From JACCZX01 sp963824935 (GTDB taxonomy: Bacteria > Pseudomonadota > Gammaproteobacteria > Burkholderiales > Burkholderiaceae_F), in contig CAWGRF010000016.1 of the NCBI GenBank assembly GCA_963824935.1, positions 1-64,000 of the forward strand: a stretch of 64,000 nt of DNA, given 5' to 3'. Numbering within the stretch: position 1 is the first letter of the stretch; each line of letters starts with the position of its first letter. The position numbers were made by a program, and so were the translations under genes. The notes beneath the pieces were generated by a model, which worked only from the letters and a program-made list of their open reading frames with translations, had not been told where the DNA came from and ran no database searches. Shown in pieces: positions 34,568 to 43,057 of this stretch.

Positions 34568-36468
34568 TCGTTGGAACCGCGGGACACATCGACCATGGAA
34601 AGACTTCGCTGATCAAGCGATTGACCGGGCGCGATACCGATCGGCTGCCTGAAGAAATCAAGCGCGGCATTTCGATCGAACTCGGGTATGCCTACGTGCC
34701 GGTCGGTGCCGACACGCTGGGCTTTGTCGATGTACCGGGTCACGAGCGATTCGTGCACACGATGCTGGCAGGGGCGACCGGCATCGACTTCGCGCTGCTC
34801 GTGGTGGCGGCCGATGACGGCGTGATGCCGCAGACAGATGAACATCTGGAAATCCTGATGCTGCTCGGCCTTCAATCCGGCGCGATCGCTTTGACGAAGA
34901 TCGATGCGGTGCCGGACGAGCGGGTCGATGAGGTGCGGCAACAACTGGCCGCTCGCACGGCCGACACGGCGGCTGCCGACTGGCCGGTCTTTCCGGTGTC
35001 ATCGCTGTCCGGCGACGGTATCGATGCGCTGAAGGCGCATCTGCTTCAGGCCGCTGAGGGCCATGCCCGCCGTGCCTCGGACGGCTACTTTCGGATGGCG
35101 GTCGACCGTTGCTTTACGTTATCCGGCGTCGGCACGGTCGTCACTGGCACCGTGCATGCAGGCGCGCTCCAAGTCGGCGAATCGGTCAGCATTGTTCCGA
35201 CAGCGCATGGCGCGCTCACGGCACGAGTCCGTTCGATCCACGCACAGGATCAGCCGAACAGTATCGGCGTTGCCGGTCAGCGGTGCGCGCTCAACCTGGT
35301 CGGACTCGAAAAAGCGCAGATCGAGCGCGGGATGTGGGTGCAGGCCCAGTCGCTGTCGAATCTGACCGAGCGCGTTGACGCCACGTTGACGTTGTCGGCA
35401 CATCTCGCGAAGGCGCTTACAAATTCGGCGACTGCGCATTTTCACCACGGAACGGCCGATGCGATGGCCCGCATCGCCGTATTGGACGCGCCGCGCATCG
35501 AGCCTGGAGAGTCACGACTCGTGTCAACCTCGCTCGATCGCCCGCTCGCGATGTGCCGCGGTGATCGCTTTGTCATTCGTGATGCATCGGCACAGCGCAC
35601 GCTGGGGGGCGGTAGGGTGCTCGACGTCACGCCGATTGGCGCAGCGGCGCGTCGCGGTCGGCGTGCGCCGGCGCGTCTGCAGTTGCTGACAGCGCTGCGC
35701 GACGATGCGCCCGCTGATGCGCTGCGCGCGTGGCTCGATCGCCAGCCGGTGCAGCTCGCGCGCCTGGCTTCGAGCTGGAATCTGCGTGACGATGAAGCGC
35801 GAAAACTTGTCGATGCGACCGGCGCGCATATCGCTGCCGGCGTTGCTGTCTCGGCCGAGCAGTGGCAACGCCTGCGCAGCGAGATCCTCGCGGCGATCGG
35901 ACTCGCCCATCAACGAGAGCCCGAAATGCCGGGTGTCGAGCAGCAGCGGTTGCGACGCATGATCGCCCCCGCGCTCGATGTCGATGTCTTCGCTTCGGTG
36001 ATAGACGAGCTGCTCAAGCAGTCGCGCTTGCAGCGGCGCGGCGCGTTTCTCGCACTGCCATCGCATACAGCAGAGCTGGCAAAAGACCAGCGCGTGCGCT
36101 GGGAACGCATCAAGCCGCTTCTGCACGATCGCAAGTTCGAGCCGCCGCGCGTGCGCGACATCGCGCGCGAGACCGGCATTGCCGAGATCGAAGTGCGTCA
36201 CCTGCTGAAAACCGTCGCGCGCGTGGGCGACGTGACGCTGGTGGCGCACGATCATTTTTTTCTGACGACCGCAGTCGCCGACCTGGCGGACATCGCCGGC
36301 AGCGTTGCCGAGCGCCACGGCGCAGCCCGCGCCGCCGAGTTTCGCGATCAGATCGCCACCGGCCGCAAACTCGCGATCCAGATTCTGGAGTTCTTCGACA
36401 AGGTGGGCTATATGCGCCGAGTGCGCGACGATCACATCGTAAGGCGTGCAAATCCGTGGCGGAGCTGA
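34564..36468 (+). CDS. selB: Selenocysteine-specific elongation factor SelB
   Basis: A 634-residue GTPase that carries Sec-tRNA to the UGA/SECIS complex. The G1 motif is GTAGHIDHGKTSL at residues 4-16, G3 is FVDVPGHERF and G4 is ALTKIDAV. EF-Tu-like domains II-III follow (FTLSGVGTVVTGTVHAGAL), and the C-terminal third has the winged helices that bind SECIS RNA (RVRDIARETGIAEIEVRHLL). Length is close to E. coli SelB (614). It is uninterrupted, unlike selA, and selC starts 23 bp after its stop. Confidence 0.95.
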   Translation: MIVGTAGHIDHGKTSLIKRLTGRDTDRLPEEIKRGISIELGYAYVPVGADTLGFVDVPGHERFVHTMLAGATGIDFALLVVAADDGVMPQTDEHLEILMLLGLQSGAIALTKIDAVPDERVDEVRQQLAARTADTAAADWPVFPVSSLSGDGIDALKAHLLQAAEGHARRASDGYFRMAVDRCFTLSGVGTVVTGTVHAGALQVGESVSIVPTAHGALTARVRSIHAQDQPNSIGVAGQRCALNLVGLEKAQIERGMWVQAQSLSNLTERVDATLTLSAHLAKALTNSATAHFHHGTADAMARIAVLDAPRIEPGESRLVSTSLDRPLAMCRGDRFVIRDASAQRTLGGGRVLDVTPIGAAARRGRRAPARLQLLTALRDDAPADALRAWLDRQPVQLARLASSWNLRDDEARKLVDATGAHIAAGVAVSAEQWQRLRSEILAAIGLAHQREPEMPGVEQQRLRRMIAPALDVDVFASVIDELLKQSRLQRRGAFLALPSHTAELAKDQRVRWERIKPLLHDRKFEPPRVRDIARETGIAEIEVRHLLKTVARVGDVTLVAHDHFFLTTAVADLADIAGSVAERHGAARAAEFRDQIATGRKLAIQILEFFDKVGYMRRVRDDHIVRRANPWRS

Positions 36469-36491
36469 TGCGTACACTTGTTTCGACTCTT

Positions 36492-36587
36492 GGAAGAGTC
36501 TCGTGTCCCGGTGGGCCGGCCAGACTTCAAATCTGGTAGGGGTTGCCAGCAATCCCTGGTGGGTTCGACTCCCATACTCTTCCGCCA
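36492..36587 (+). tRNA. selC: tRNA-Sec (anticodon TCA)
   Basis: A 96-nt tRNA with the features special to selenocysteine tRNA: a long acceptor stem (GGAAGAGU pairing with ACUCUUCC, then G and encoded CCA), an extended D stem, anticodon TCA at 36527-36529 in the loop CTTCAAA, and a very long variable arm with GGGGUUGCCAGCAAUCCC. The T-loop GUUCGACU is present. E. coli selC is 95 nt. It reads UGA codons such as the one in fdnG and works with SelA and SelB encoded just upstream. Confidence 0.95.
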
Positions 36588-36605
36588 CGAATCGCCCGAT
36601 CCCCA

Positions 36606-37086
36606 ATGACTGACCCGCTAGCTCAACTGGCCGACGACTGTCTGTATGCGCCCGAACAGGACATGTGGGTGCGCCTGGATGCGAGATGGCCGCGCGCGCA
36701 TCGGCGCCACCCACCTTGTGTCGGCGCATGGCCAGTTCATGTTGTTTACACCGCGGCCGGTCGGCAGCACGATCGACCGCGATCGATCAATCGGCGTAAT
36801 GGAAACCGGCAAGACCGCAGTAGCGATTCATGCGCCGCTGTCGTGCCGCATCATCGAGGCGAATTCCGCGGCGGTCGACAACATTCATCTGATCATCACC
36901 GATCCGTACGGCGCAGGTTGGCTGTTCAATGTCGAGCCGACCGCGCTCGCGACCGAGCGCGCGACGCTAATGGACGTCGCTGCGTATCGCGAGTGGTTGC
37001 AGCCGCGGCTGGCCGAAAAACTGGTGCCGCCGATCGATGATTTTTATACCGAGGATTTTGATATCGACCCCAATCGGGGTTATTAG
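36606..37086 (+). CDS. GcvH-like lipoyl-domain protein (one frame change)
   Basis: A glycine-cleavage-H-like protein of about 158 residues. The start MTDPLAQLADDCLYAPEQDM breaks near 36685; the other frame continues ARIGATHLVSAHGQFMLFTP and then the lipoyl-hairpin region GVMETGKTAVAIHAPLSC, where the Lys of ETGK matches the lipoylated Lys of GcvH. The end DPYGAGWLFNVEP is also H-protein-like, but the C-terminal tail FYTEDFDIDPNRGY is different. No gcvT or gcvP is nearby, so it is likely a stand-alone lipoyl carrier. It starts 19 bp after selC. Confidence 0.7.
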
Positions 37087-37088
37087 GT

Positions 37089-37493
37089 GGCAAGACCGCG
37101 ACGAGTGCCGACCCAAGTAGCGCCGGCAAGCTGCTGATCGTGCTGTGGTCGGCTGGCCCTGAGCGGCCAGTACTGGCGGCTGCTCCGTTCGTGTACGCAT
37201 TGGCAGCGCGTGCCCTGGAAGTCGAAGTCGACATGCACTTCACATCGACGGCCGTGCGCTGGCTGCTACCCGGCGTGGCAGACGCCGCCTATACCGACGC
37301 CGAGCGCACCAAGACCGTCGGCGATTTCATTCGCGAAGTCAAAGCAGCAGGTGTGCGGCTGTTTGCGTGCGCGATGGCAATGCACGAGCACGCGCGCGAT
37401 CAGGTGCTGATCGCCGAGTGCGACGGCCACGCCGGAGCGGCCACGCTTATCGCCGACGCAGTGAGCGCCCGCACGCGAACGTTGGTGTTCTAG
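37089..37493 (+). CDS. DsrE/DsrF-like small protein
   Basis: An open frame of about 117-134 residues: KLLIVLWSAGPERPVLAAAP, then FVYALAARALEVEVDMHFT and KAAGVRLFACAMAMHEHARD. The strand-turn-helix start and the Cys in LFACAM fit the DsrE-like sulfur-carrier fold, where that Cys can carry sulfane sulfur. The start codon is unclear: a GTG at 37140 is in frame, but the homologous region begins earlier, and another GTG at 37087 is out of frame. It follows the lipoyl protein directly and is probably co-transcribed. Confidence 0.6.
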   Translation, partial: GKTATSADPSSAGKLLIVLWSAGPERPVLAAAPFVYALAARALEVEVDMHFTSTAVRWLLPGVADAAYTDAERTKTVGDFIREVKAAGVRLFACAMAMHEHARDQVLIAECDGHAGAATLIADAVSARTRTLVF

Positions 37494-37595
37494 GTTAGTC
37501 CGTCCAAGCGCGCCAAATTCGGCTTTTAGGGCGATTAAACGAAGCTACCGTCGTGCCGATAACTGTCTCAAGCGCAAGAAAAATGGGAGGCAGCA

Positions 37596-37706
37596 ATGTC
37601 GGACGATGTCAACAGTGGCACGGATTCCGTCGACGATCTGCATTTGCTGGCCGGCGTCGTGGCGCTGGTATCGATCGCGCTGATTGCCACTGCGGTGCTG
37701 GTGTAA
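37596..37706 (+). CDS. 36-residue single-helix membrane protein
   Basis: ATG at 37596 with a GGGAGG site five bases upstream. The product is 36 residues: an acidic start (MSDDVNSGTDSVDDLH) and one membrane helix (LLAGVVALVSIALIATAVLV). The strong ribosome site and clean helix argue for a real small protein; the acidic N terminus would be cytosolic or periplasmic depending on orientation. It follows the DsrE-like gene by about 100 bp. No homologue is known to me. Confidence 0.5.
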   Translation: MSDDVNSGTDSVDDLHLLAGVVALVSIALIATAVLV

Positions 37707-37714
37707 CACCCGAT

Positions 37715-38093
37715 CTAGCCATCCCGGTTGAAAACGACGCCGTCGCGCAATTCAAGCGCGCCGCCGGCCGCCAGTTCATCGACGGTGCGACAGATGAACT
37801 CTGAAAACGGCAATCCAAAGTAGCGCTGGTTGATGATCTGGGCATAGCGCGCGCCCTGAAGTGTGCGATCACATCGTCCAGGCCGGTCCGGCGCACGTGA
37901 TTATGCGCGTCAGCTTTCGCCCGTCGAGCGTGTGGCGCACGAGTTGCAACGTTTGAGCGTTGTGCGCGACGTAGCCGGTGTCGATCAGCGTCGCCGTGCG
38001 GTCATCGTCGAACAGCAGTATGTTGTTCGACGAAAGCCAACCGCGCTCGAGTACGCGTATCGCCGGTGGTAGCGGCTCTGCTGCGCCGATCAC
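37715..38093 (-). pseudogene. Remnant of a metallo-beta-lactamase-fold protein
   Basis: The first ~57 codons read like the start of an MBL-fold hydrolase: GWLSSNNILLFDDDRTATLI, then DTGYVAHNAQTLQLVRHTLD and KLTRII, where the metal-binding His-x-His-x-Asp-His should follow. Instead the frame breaks near 37900, and a short unrelated-looking end is left in two other frames (LDDVIA, then INQRYFGLPFSEFICRTVDE and LELRDGVVFNRDG). The catalytic motif and most of the fold are missing, so it is a deletion remnant or a misassembled gene. Confidence 0.5.
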
Positions 38094-38278
38094 TTCGCTT
38101 CCCGCCGCACCCGCAACTGCTTCCAGACGGCGCGCTTTTCATCGTCGCTCATCTCCGACCAGCATGCGATCTCCTCGATCGTGCGCCAGCATCCTTGGCA
38201 CAGGCCGGTCGTGGCGTCCATCGTGCAGACGGAGACGCACGGCGATGGCACGGCTGGACGATCCGGCTCGGGTGGCAT
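38090..38278 (-). CDS. DUF1289 family protein
   Basis: A 62-residue protein with the DUF1289 cysteine signature: SPCVSVCTMDATTGLCQGCW, followed by RTIEEIACWSEMSDDEKRAVW. Four cysteines could hold a metal or Fe-S centre. Such proteins are widespread in proteobacteria with unknown function. It ends four bases into the MBL remnant and starts six bases after the thioesterase stop, so it shares their transcript. Confidence 0.85.
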   Translation of the reverse strand: MPPEPDRPAVPSPCVSVCTMDATTGLCQGCWRTIEEIACWSEMSDDEKRAVWKQLRVRREAK

Positions 38279-38284
38279 CGCGTT

Positions 38285-38710
38285 TTAGCGAACAGCGCTG
38301 CGCTTTGATTGCAGTCTTTGATTGAAGCGTGCCGCGTCGATGATCACTCGCTCGTGCGTGCCTTCAGAAATCAAATCATGACCGTCGTGCGCGCTGGCGC
38401 GAAACGTTACCTTTCGGCCGTCGACGTTCACGACTTCGCAATGAACGCGGATCGTCAGACCCGGCGGCGTGGCGGCAAGGTGCGAGAAGTTGACATGCGT
38501 GCCGACCGATTGCTCGCGCGGCCAATCAAGAAACGGCTTGATCGACAATTGACACACACCTTCCATCAGTCCGATCAAAAAGCCGGTGGCGAACACCTCA
38601 GGCATCTCGCCGAACTCGCGCCACTCGGGATACAGGCGCGGCACAGTCTTGCTATCGGGAACCGTGTAATTGAATTCGAACTGGATCCCGGGCTTCAGAT
38701 CGGGTGACAT
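38285..38710 (-). CDS. FlK-like hotdog thioesterase
   Basis: A 141-residue protein starting MSPDLKPGIQFEFNYTVPDS. The family features are FATGFLIGLMEGVCQLSIKP (with the Glu of the helix), REQSVGTHVNFSHLAATPPG (the catalytic His/Thr strand) and VNVDGRKVTFRASAHD. FlK-type enzymes hydrolyse short acyl-CoAs. It sits behind HMG-CoA lyase in the leucine operon, so it could clear stalled CoA esters; that is inference. Confidence 0.8.
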   Translation of the reverse strand: MSPDLKPGIQFEFNYTVPDSKTVPRLYPEWREFGEMPEVFATGFLIGLMEGVCQLSIKPFLDWPREQSVGTHVNFSHLAATPPGLTIRVHCEVVNVDGRKVTFRASAHDGHDLISEGTHERVIIDAARFNQRLQSKRSAVR

Positions 38711-38747
38711 GAAGTCTGTGCTCGACGATCGGCAATCGGGACAGACT

Positions 38748-39656
38748 CTATGCCGCCAGCTTTGCGGTGATCGCGTTGCCCGCTCTTGAATGCGCTTTGC
38801 GGCCGAGGATGTTGCTGATCCATTGGCCTGTTGCAACCGCCTTTGCAAAGTCGATGCCGGTCTCGATGCCGAGACCGCTTAGCAGATACAGCACGTCCTC
38901 GGTGGCGACGTTGCCGGTTGCTCCCTTCGCATACGGGCAGCCGCCCAGTCCGGCGATGCTGGAATCGAAGCTCGAGATGCCGAGTTCAAGGCACGCATAC
39001 ACGTTCGCCGTCGCCATCCCGTAGGTGTCGTGGAAGTGGCCGCTGATCGAATCGAGTTCGTAGACGCCGAGCACCGCATCCATCACACGCTTGGTCTGTT
39101 CGGGCGTGCCGGTGCCGATCGTGTCGGCGACACCGACGTGCTGCACGCCGATGTCCTTCATCAGTCGCGCGACATGCGCCACGGCGCCCGGCTCGACCTT
39201 GCCCTGATACGGGCAACCCAATGCACACGAGATAGCGCCGCGGATGCGGATTCGGTGCTGCTGCGCGGCCGCGGTGACCGGACGAAACCGCTCGATCGAC
39301 TCTTCGATCGAACAATTGATGTTCTTCTGAGAAAACGCCTCACTCGCGGCAGCGAAGACGACGATTTCATCGGCCTTCGCGGCCAGCGCACCCTCGAATC
39401 CTTTCGCATTCGGCACCAGCACCGAGTACGTCACGCCGGGCTTGCGTCGAATGCGCGCCATGACCTCGGCTGCATCGCCCATCTGCGGCACCCACTTGGG
39501 CGAGACGAACGACGTGACTTCGATATTCGTGAAGCCGGCGTCGGTCAGACGATCAACCAGTTCGACCTTAACGTCCGCCGGAATCATCTGCTTCTCGTTC
39601 TGCAGACCGTCGCGCGGGCCGACGTCGACGATATGAACGTGCTTGGGCAAAGACAT
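38748..39656 (-). CDS. mvaB: Hydroxymethylglutaryl-CoA lyase
   Basis: A 302-residue TIM-barrel lyase starting MSLPKHVHIVDVGPRDGLQN; the Arg-Asp of GPRDGLQNE are catalytic. Also present are EVTSFVSPKWVPQMGDA, GAISCALGCPYQGKVEP, DTIGTGTPEQ, ISGHFHDTYGMATAN with metal His residues, and the active-site Cys loop GLGGCPYAKGATGNVATED. It splits HMG-CoA into acetyl-CoA and acetoacetate, the last step of leucine breakdown. The ATG at 39656 was chosen over an upstream one. Confidence 0.95.
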   Translation of the reverse strand: MSLPKHVHIVDVGPRDGLQNEKQMIPADVKVELVDRLTDAGFTNIEVTSFVSPKWVPQMGDAAEVMARIRRKPGVTYSVLVPNAKGFEGALAAKADEIVVFAAASEAFSQKNINCSIEESIERFRPVTAAAQQHRIRIRGAISCALGCPYQGKVEPGAVAHVARLMKDIGVQHVGVADTIGTGTPEQTKRVMDAVLGVYELDSISGHFHDTYGMATANVYACLELGISSFDSSIAGLGGCPYAKGATGNVATEDVLYLLSGLGIETGIDFAKAVATGQWISNILGRKAHSRAGNAITAKLAA

Positions 39657-39767
39657 CGCGTGCTCCGAGAGCCTCATGTTAGCTCGGAGCGTTCAGCCGC
39701 GCTGGCTGGGATCTACCTAACGAAATGCCTCCAGACCGACAAGCGTCTTGGACGGACTTCGTTGGAA

Positions 39768-40283
39768 CTACGAAGCGAATTTGTACAGAGCGAGCGCGGC
39801 TGCTGCCAGGCCGCCAAGTACCAGTAGAAGCCACAAGGCGCGTCGGCCGGGAGCAGGCGTTGCTTCGTCTGCTTCCGTTTCCGCTTCCGCCGACTCACTA
39901 TGGCGAGCGATCATCGTTGAAGCGTTCAGGGTCGACGTCTTCAATCGATCGTGTTCCCGGTAGGCCGCCTGCAGTTCCGTGTGCAGCTCATTGGGCAACG
40001 AATGGCGCGATAACTCCGCGCGCAATCCCTCCAGCGAGGCGTGCACCTGGCGCGACGCTCGGCCTTCCGAAAGGCGGGCTGCGAGCCGGAATCGCTCGAG
40101 ACGCTGGCCAATACGAAACGCCGCCAAAGGATCCATCGATGAGGCCCAGCCCTGCAGCCACCACTCGACCAGATGGCCCACCTGGGCCGCGTGTTTCATC
40201 AGGCCGACCGCTTCGCGATCGACGGTCAGCACCATGCGGGTGGCGGTTGTAGTCGCCGGCGGGGGAGGTTTTGATCCATCCAT
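39768..40283 (-). CDS. Hypothetical protein with C-terminal membrane anchor
   Basis: A 171-residue protein: a proline/threonine-rich start, a helical body (LEGLRAELSRHSLPNELHTE) and a single C-terminal membrane helix (ALWLLLVLGGLAAAALALYK) preceded by an acidic linker (ESAEAETEADEA). It looks like a tail-anchored protein with coiled-coil character. It lies between mccA and HMG-CoA lyase but shows no link to that pathway. Family unknown. Confidence 0.6.
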   Translation of the reverse strand: MDGSKPPPPATTTATRMVLTVDREAVGLMKHAAQVGHLVEWWLQGWASSMDPLAAFRIGQRLERFRLAARLSEGRASRQVHASLEGLRAELSRHSLPNELHTELQAAYREHDRLKTSTLNASTMIARHSESAEAETEADEATPAPGRRALWLLLVLGGLAAAALALYKFAS

Positions 40284-40404
40284 ACCTCGGAAAATGCCAC
40301 AGGCTACGCGGTGCTAGCGCCCGATTTGCGAGCTTGTTCGGTCCCTATTCGACTGTCCCGTTCATCGCCGCGCTACGCATCTAGCAAGCGCAGACCGACT
40401 CGTA

Positions 40405-42453
40405 CTAGTCGAGCTTCGTCGCAGGGGCAAAACGCACGAGTTCCGCACCCTCGGCAACCTGATCGCCGACGGCGTACAGCACGTCGCCCACGATGCCGTC
40501 GGACGGCGCGACAATGGTGTGCTCCATTTTCATCGCCTCCATGACCAGCAGCGGTGTACCGCGTTCGACGCGTGTGCCGGATGCGGCATGAATCGCAATC
40601 AGCTTGCCGGGCATCGGCGCTGTCAGCCGGCCGGTTTCAACCTCGGCCGCGCTGGATTGCGCAATGATGTCGGCAACCGCGAGGACGCGATGCCGGCCGT
40701 TATGGAATACATGCAGCTGGTCACCGGCGCGCACGACATCGGCGGTCAATGTGTGCTCGCCAAAGCGGATCGATATTTCCGACCCGGAGTTCGCGGTGAT
40801 CGCCAATGCGGTGTCAACACGATCATGGTGAAACACATACCCGTCGCGCCCATATTCGAGGTGCACTTCGTGCGCCTCGCTTCCGGAATTCAGCGTAATG
40901 GCGCGCCAGTACGTGGTATTCAGGCGCCAGCCGTGTGCTGAGCTCCATGGATCGGCACTCGCGTCGCGCGCCTCATCGGCCAGCAGGCGAGCGCACGCAA
41001 GCGCGAGCGTTTCGTGCGAGGCCGCCTCATCACCGGTCGCAGCGGGAAACAGGCGTTCGCGTTCCTGCTCGATCAGACCGGTATGAACGGCACCACCCGC
41101 GAAAGCCTGGTTGGCGACGAGCCGCGACAGAAAGTCCACGTTATTGGCGACGCCGACGATATGGAAATCCGCCAGCGCCGTCTGCATTCGCGCCAGCGCA
41201 TGCGTGCGATCTTCTCCCCAGACGATCAGCTTGGCGATCATCGGGTCATAGTGCGGCGTGATCTCGTCGCGCTCGCGCACGCCGGCATCGATGCGCACCG
41301 GCGCCGGGTCATGAAAACTATTGTCGTCCGCGTTGCGCCGAAACTCGACCGCGCTCGGCTGGGCCAAGTGCAGCAGCCGACCGGTCGCCGGTAGGAAGCC
41401 CTTGTCCGGATTCTCCGCGTAAATCCGCGCTTCGAACGCGTGCCCGCGAATCGCAAGCTCGTCCTGTTTTACCGGGAGCGCTTCGCCGGCCGCTACTCGG
41501 AGTTGCCACTCGACCAGGTCGTGCCCGGTAATCATTTCGGTCACCGGATGTTCAACCTGCAGCCGCGTGTTCATCTCCATGAAGAAGAATTCACCGCGTC
41601 CTTCTGCTGCAAACTCGTCGGCAATGAACTCGACGGTGCCTGCGCCGACGTAGCCGACTGCTTTCGCAGCTGCGACTGCGGCTTCGCCCATCGCGCGCCG
41701 GCGCTCGGGCGTCATGCCGGGCGCGGGCGCTTCCTCGATGATCTTCTGGTGCCGCCGCTGCACCGAGCAATCGCGCTCGAACAAGCTGACTGTATTGCCG
41801 TGGCGGTCGGCGAAGACCTGGATCTCGATGTGGCGCGGCCGCTCGACATACTTTTCGATCAGCACATGGTCGTCGTCGAACGATGCCTTCGCTTCACGTT
41901 GGCATGAAGCAAGCGCCGCGATGAACTCGCCCGCATTTGACACCACACGCATGCCCTTGCCGCCGCCGCCCGCACTGGCCTTGATCAACACCGGATAGCC
42001 GATCTTGTTGGCTTGCGTGAGCAGAAAATCCGGTTTCTGTTGATCGCCGTGATAGCCAGGCACCAACGGCACCTTGGCGCGCTCCATCAGCTTCTTCGCT
42101 TCGCTCTTGCTGCCCATTGCGCGGATAGCGGACGGCGGCGGACCGATGAACGTGATGCCGGCGTCCGCCAGCGCTTGCGCAAACGCTTCGTTCTCGGACA
42201 GAAAACCGTAGCCGGGATGCACGGCATCAGCGCCGGTCGCCTGCGCCGCCGCAACGACTCGATCGCCGCGCAGGTAACTGTCCCTCGCTGGTGCAGGGCC
42301 GATGCCGACCGCTTCGTCGGCCATCGTGACGTGGCGGCTATTCGCGTCGGCGTCCGAATACACGGCAACCGTGCGGATGCCCATCCGCCGCGCGGTCGTC
42401 ATCACGCGGCAGGCAATCTCTCCGCGGTTAGCGATCAGTATCTTGCTGAACAC
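40405..42453 (-). CDS. mccA: 3-methylcrotonyl-CoA carboxylase alpha (biotin) subunit
   Basis: A 682-residue biotin-carboxylase/biotin-carrier protein. The N-terminal domain starts MFSKILIANRGEIACRVM, the ATP-grasp loop is LIKASAGGGGKGMRVV, and the metal/carboxylase region is FFFMEMNTRLQVEHPVTEMI. The biotinyl Lys is in LLVMEAMKMEHTIV near residue 645. It carboxylates biotin with ATP and bicarbonate for MccB. Neighbours (MccB, enoyl-CoA hydratase, HMG-CoA lyase) identify the substrate as 3-methylcrotonyl-CoA rather than acetyl- or propionyl-CoA. Its start overlaps the DUF4126 end by 26 bp. Confidence 0.93.
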   Translation of the reverse strand: MFSKILIANRGEIACRVMTTARRMGIRTVAVYSDADANSRHVTMADEAVGIGPAPARDSYLRGDRVVAAAQATGADAVHPGYGFLSENEAFAQALADAGITFIGPPPSAIRAMGSKSEAKKLMERAKVPLVPGYHGDQQKPDFLLTQANKIGYPVLIKASAGGGGKGMRVVSNAGEFIAALASCQREAKASFDDDHVLIEKYVERPRHIEIQVFADRHGNTVSLFERDCSVQRRHQKIIEEAPAPGMTPERRRAMGEAAVAAAKAVGYVGAGTVEFIADEFAAEGRGEFFFMEMNTRLQVEHPVTEMITGHDLVEWQLRVAAGEALPVKQDELAIRGHAFEARIYAENPDKGFLPATGRLLHLAQPSAVEFRRNADDNSFHDPAPVRIDAGVRERDEITPHYDPMIAKLIVWGEDRTHALARMQTALADFHIVGVANNVDFLSRLVANQAFAGGAVHTGLIEQERERLFPAATGDEAASHETLALACARLLADEARDASADPWSSAHGWRLNTTYWRAITLNSGSEAHEVHLEYGRDGYVFHHDRVDTALAITANSGSEISIRFGEHTLTADVVRAGDQLHVFHNGRHRVLAVADIIAQSSAAEVETGRLTAPMPGKLIAIHAASGTRVERGTPLLVMEAMKMEHTIVAPSDGIVGDVLYAVGDQVAEGAELVRFAPATKLD

Positions 42454-43033
42454 GATGATTCGGCGAGGCGAACAGCGAGCGCAGCATGCGCGCGATAAAG
42501 CGGATCAGTTTGGGTAGCAGCCACACGGCCACTATCAGCAGCACGATCACGATGCCGAGCGCGACCAGCGGATAGCTCAACACGAGCCATATCAACCCGG
42601 CGATGCCGAGGTCTTCCGCCACCGACAGACCGATGTTGGAAAATGGCTCGGGTGAGGTGTTCGCCGCGGCGCGCGTGCCGGCTTTGGTGAAGTGGCTCGT
42701 CGCGGCGAGTGAGCCGCCGACGATCGCCGCGATCGTCGTCCACGCGGCGCTATCCATGCCGCCGAATACACCCGCCGCCAGCGCGGCGCCCGCTGGAATT
42801 CGAATGAAAGTTTGGATTGCGTCCCATGCGGTGTCGACGCCCGGGATCTTGTCGGCAACGAACTCGACCAAGAACATCGCCCCGGATGCGGCGAGCACCC
42901 ACGGGTGCTGCAGGATCGAGAGTCCGCCGGGCAGTTCGACCCATCCTGCGTAGCCGACCAGACCGACGATCAGCAGCACCGCGTACAGGCGAATGCCGCT
43001 CGCAAACCCCAGCACTGTGGCGAGCGCGATCAA
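42428..43033 (-). CDS. DUF4126 membrane protein
   Basis: A 201-residue membrane protein with about four to five helices: MIALATVLGFASGIRLYAVL, then WVLAASGAMFLVEFVADKIP, the small-residue-rich IAAIVGGSLAATSHFTKAGT and a C-terminal helix LGIVIVLLIVAVWLLPKLI followed by a basic tail. This is the DUF4126 pattern; function is unknown. It is inserted between the hydratase and mccA genes, and overlaps mccA, so it is translated with the leucine enzymes. Confidence 0.85.
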   Translation of the reverse strand: MIALATVLGFASGIRLYAVLLIVGLVGYAGWVELPGGLSILQHPWVLAASGAMFLVEFVADKIPGVDTAWDAIQTFIRIPAGAALAAGVFGGMDSAAWTTIAAIVGGSLAATSHFTKAGTRAAANTSPEPFSNIGLSVAEDLGIAGLIWLVLSYPLVALGIVIVLLIVAVWLLPKLIRFIARMLRSLFASPNHRVQQDTDR

Positions 43034-43057
43034 CTGCGGAATATCGAATGCGGCATG

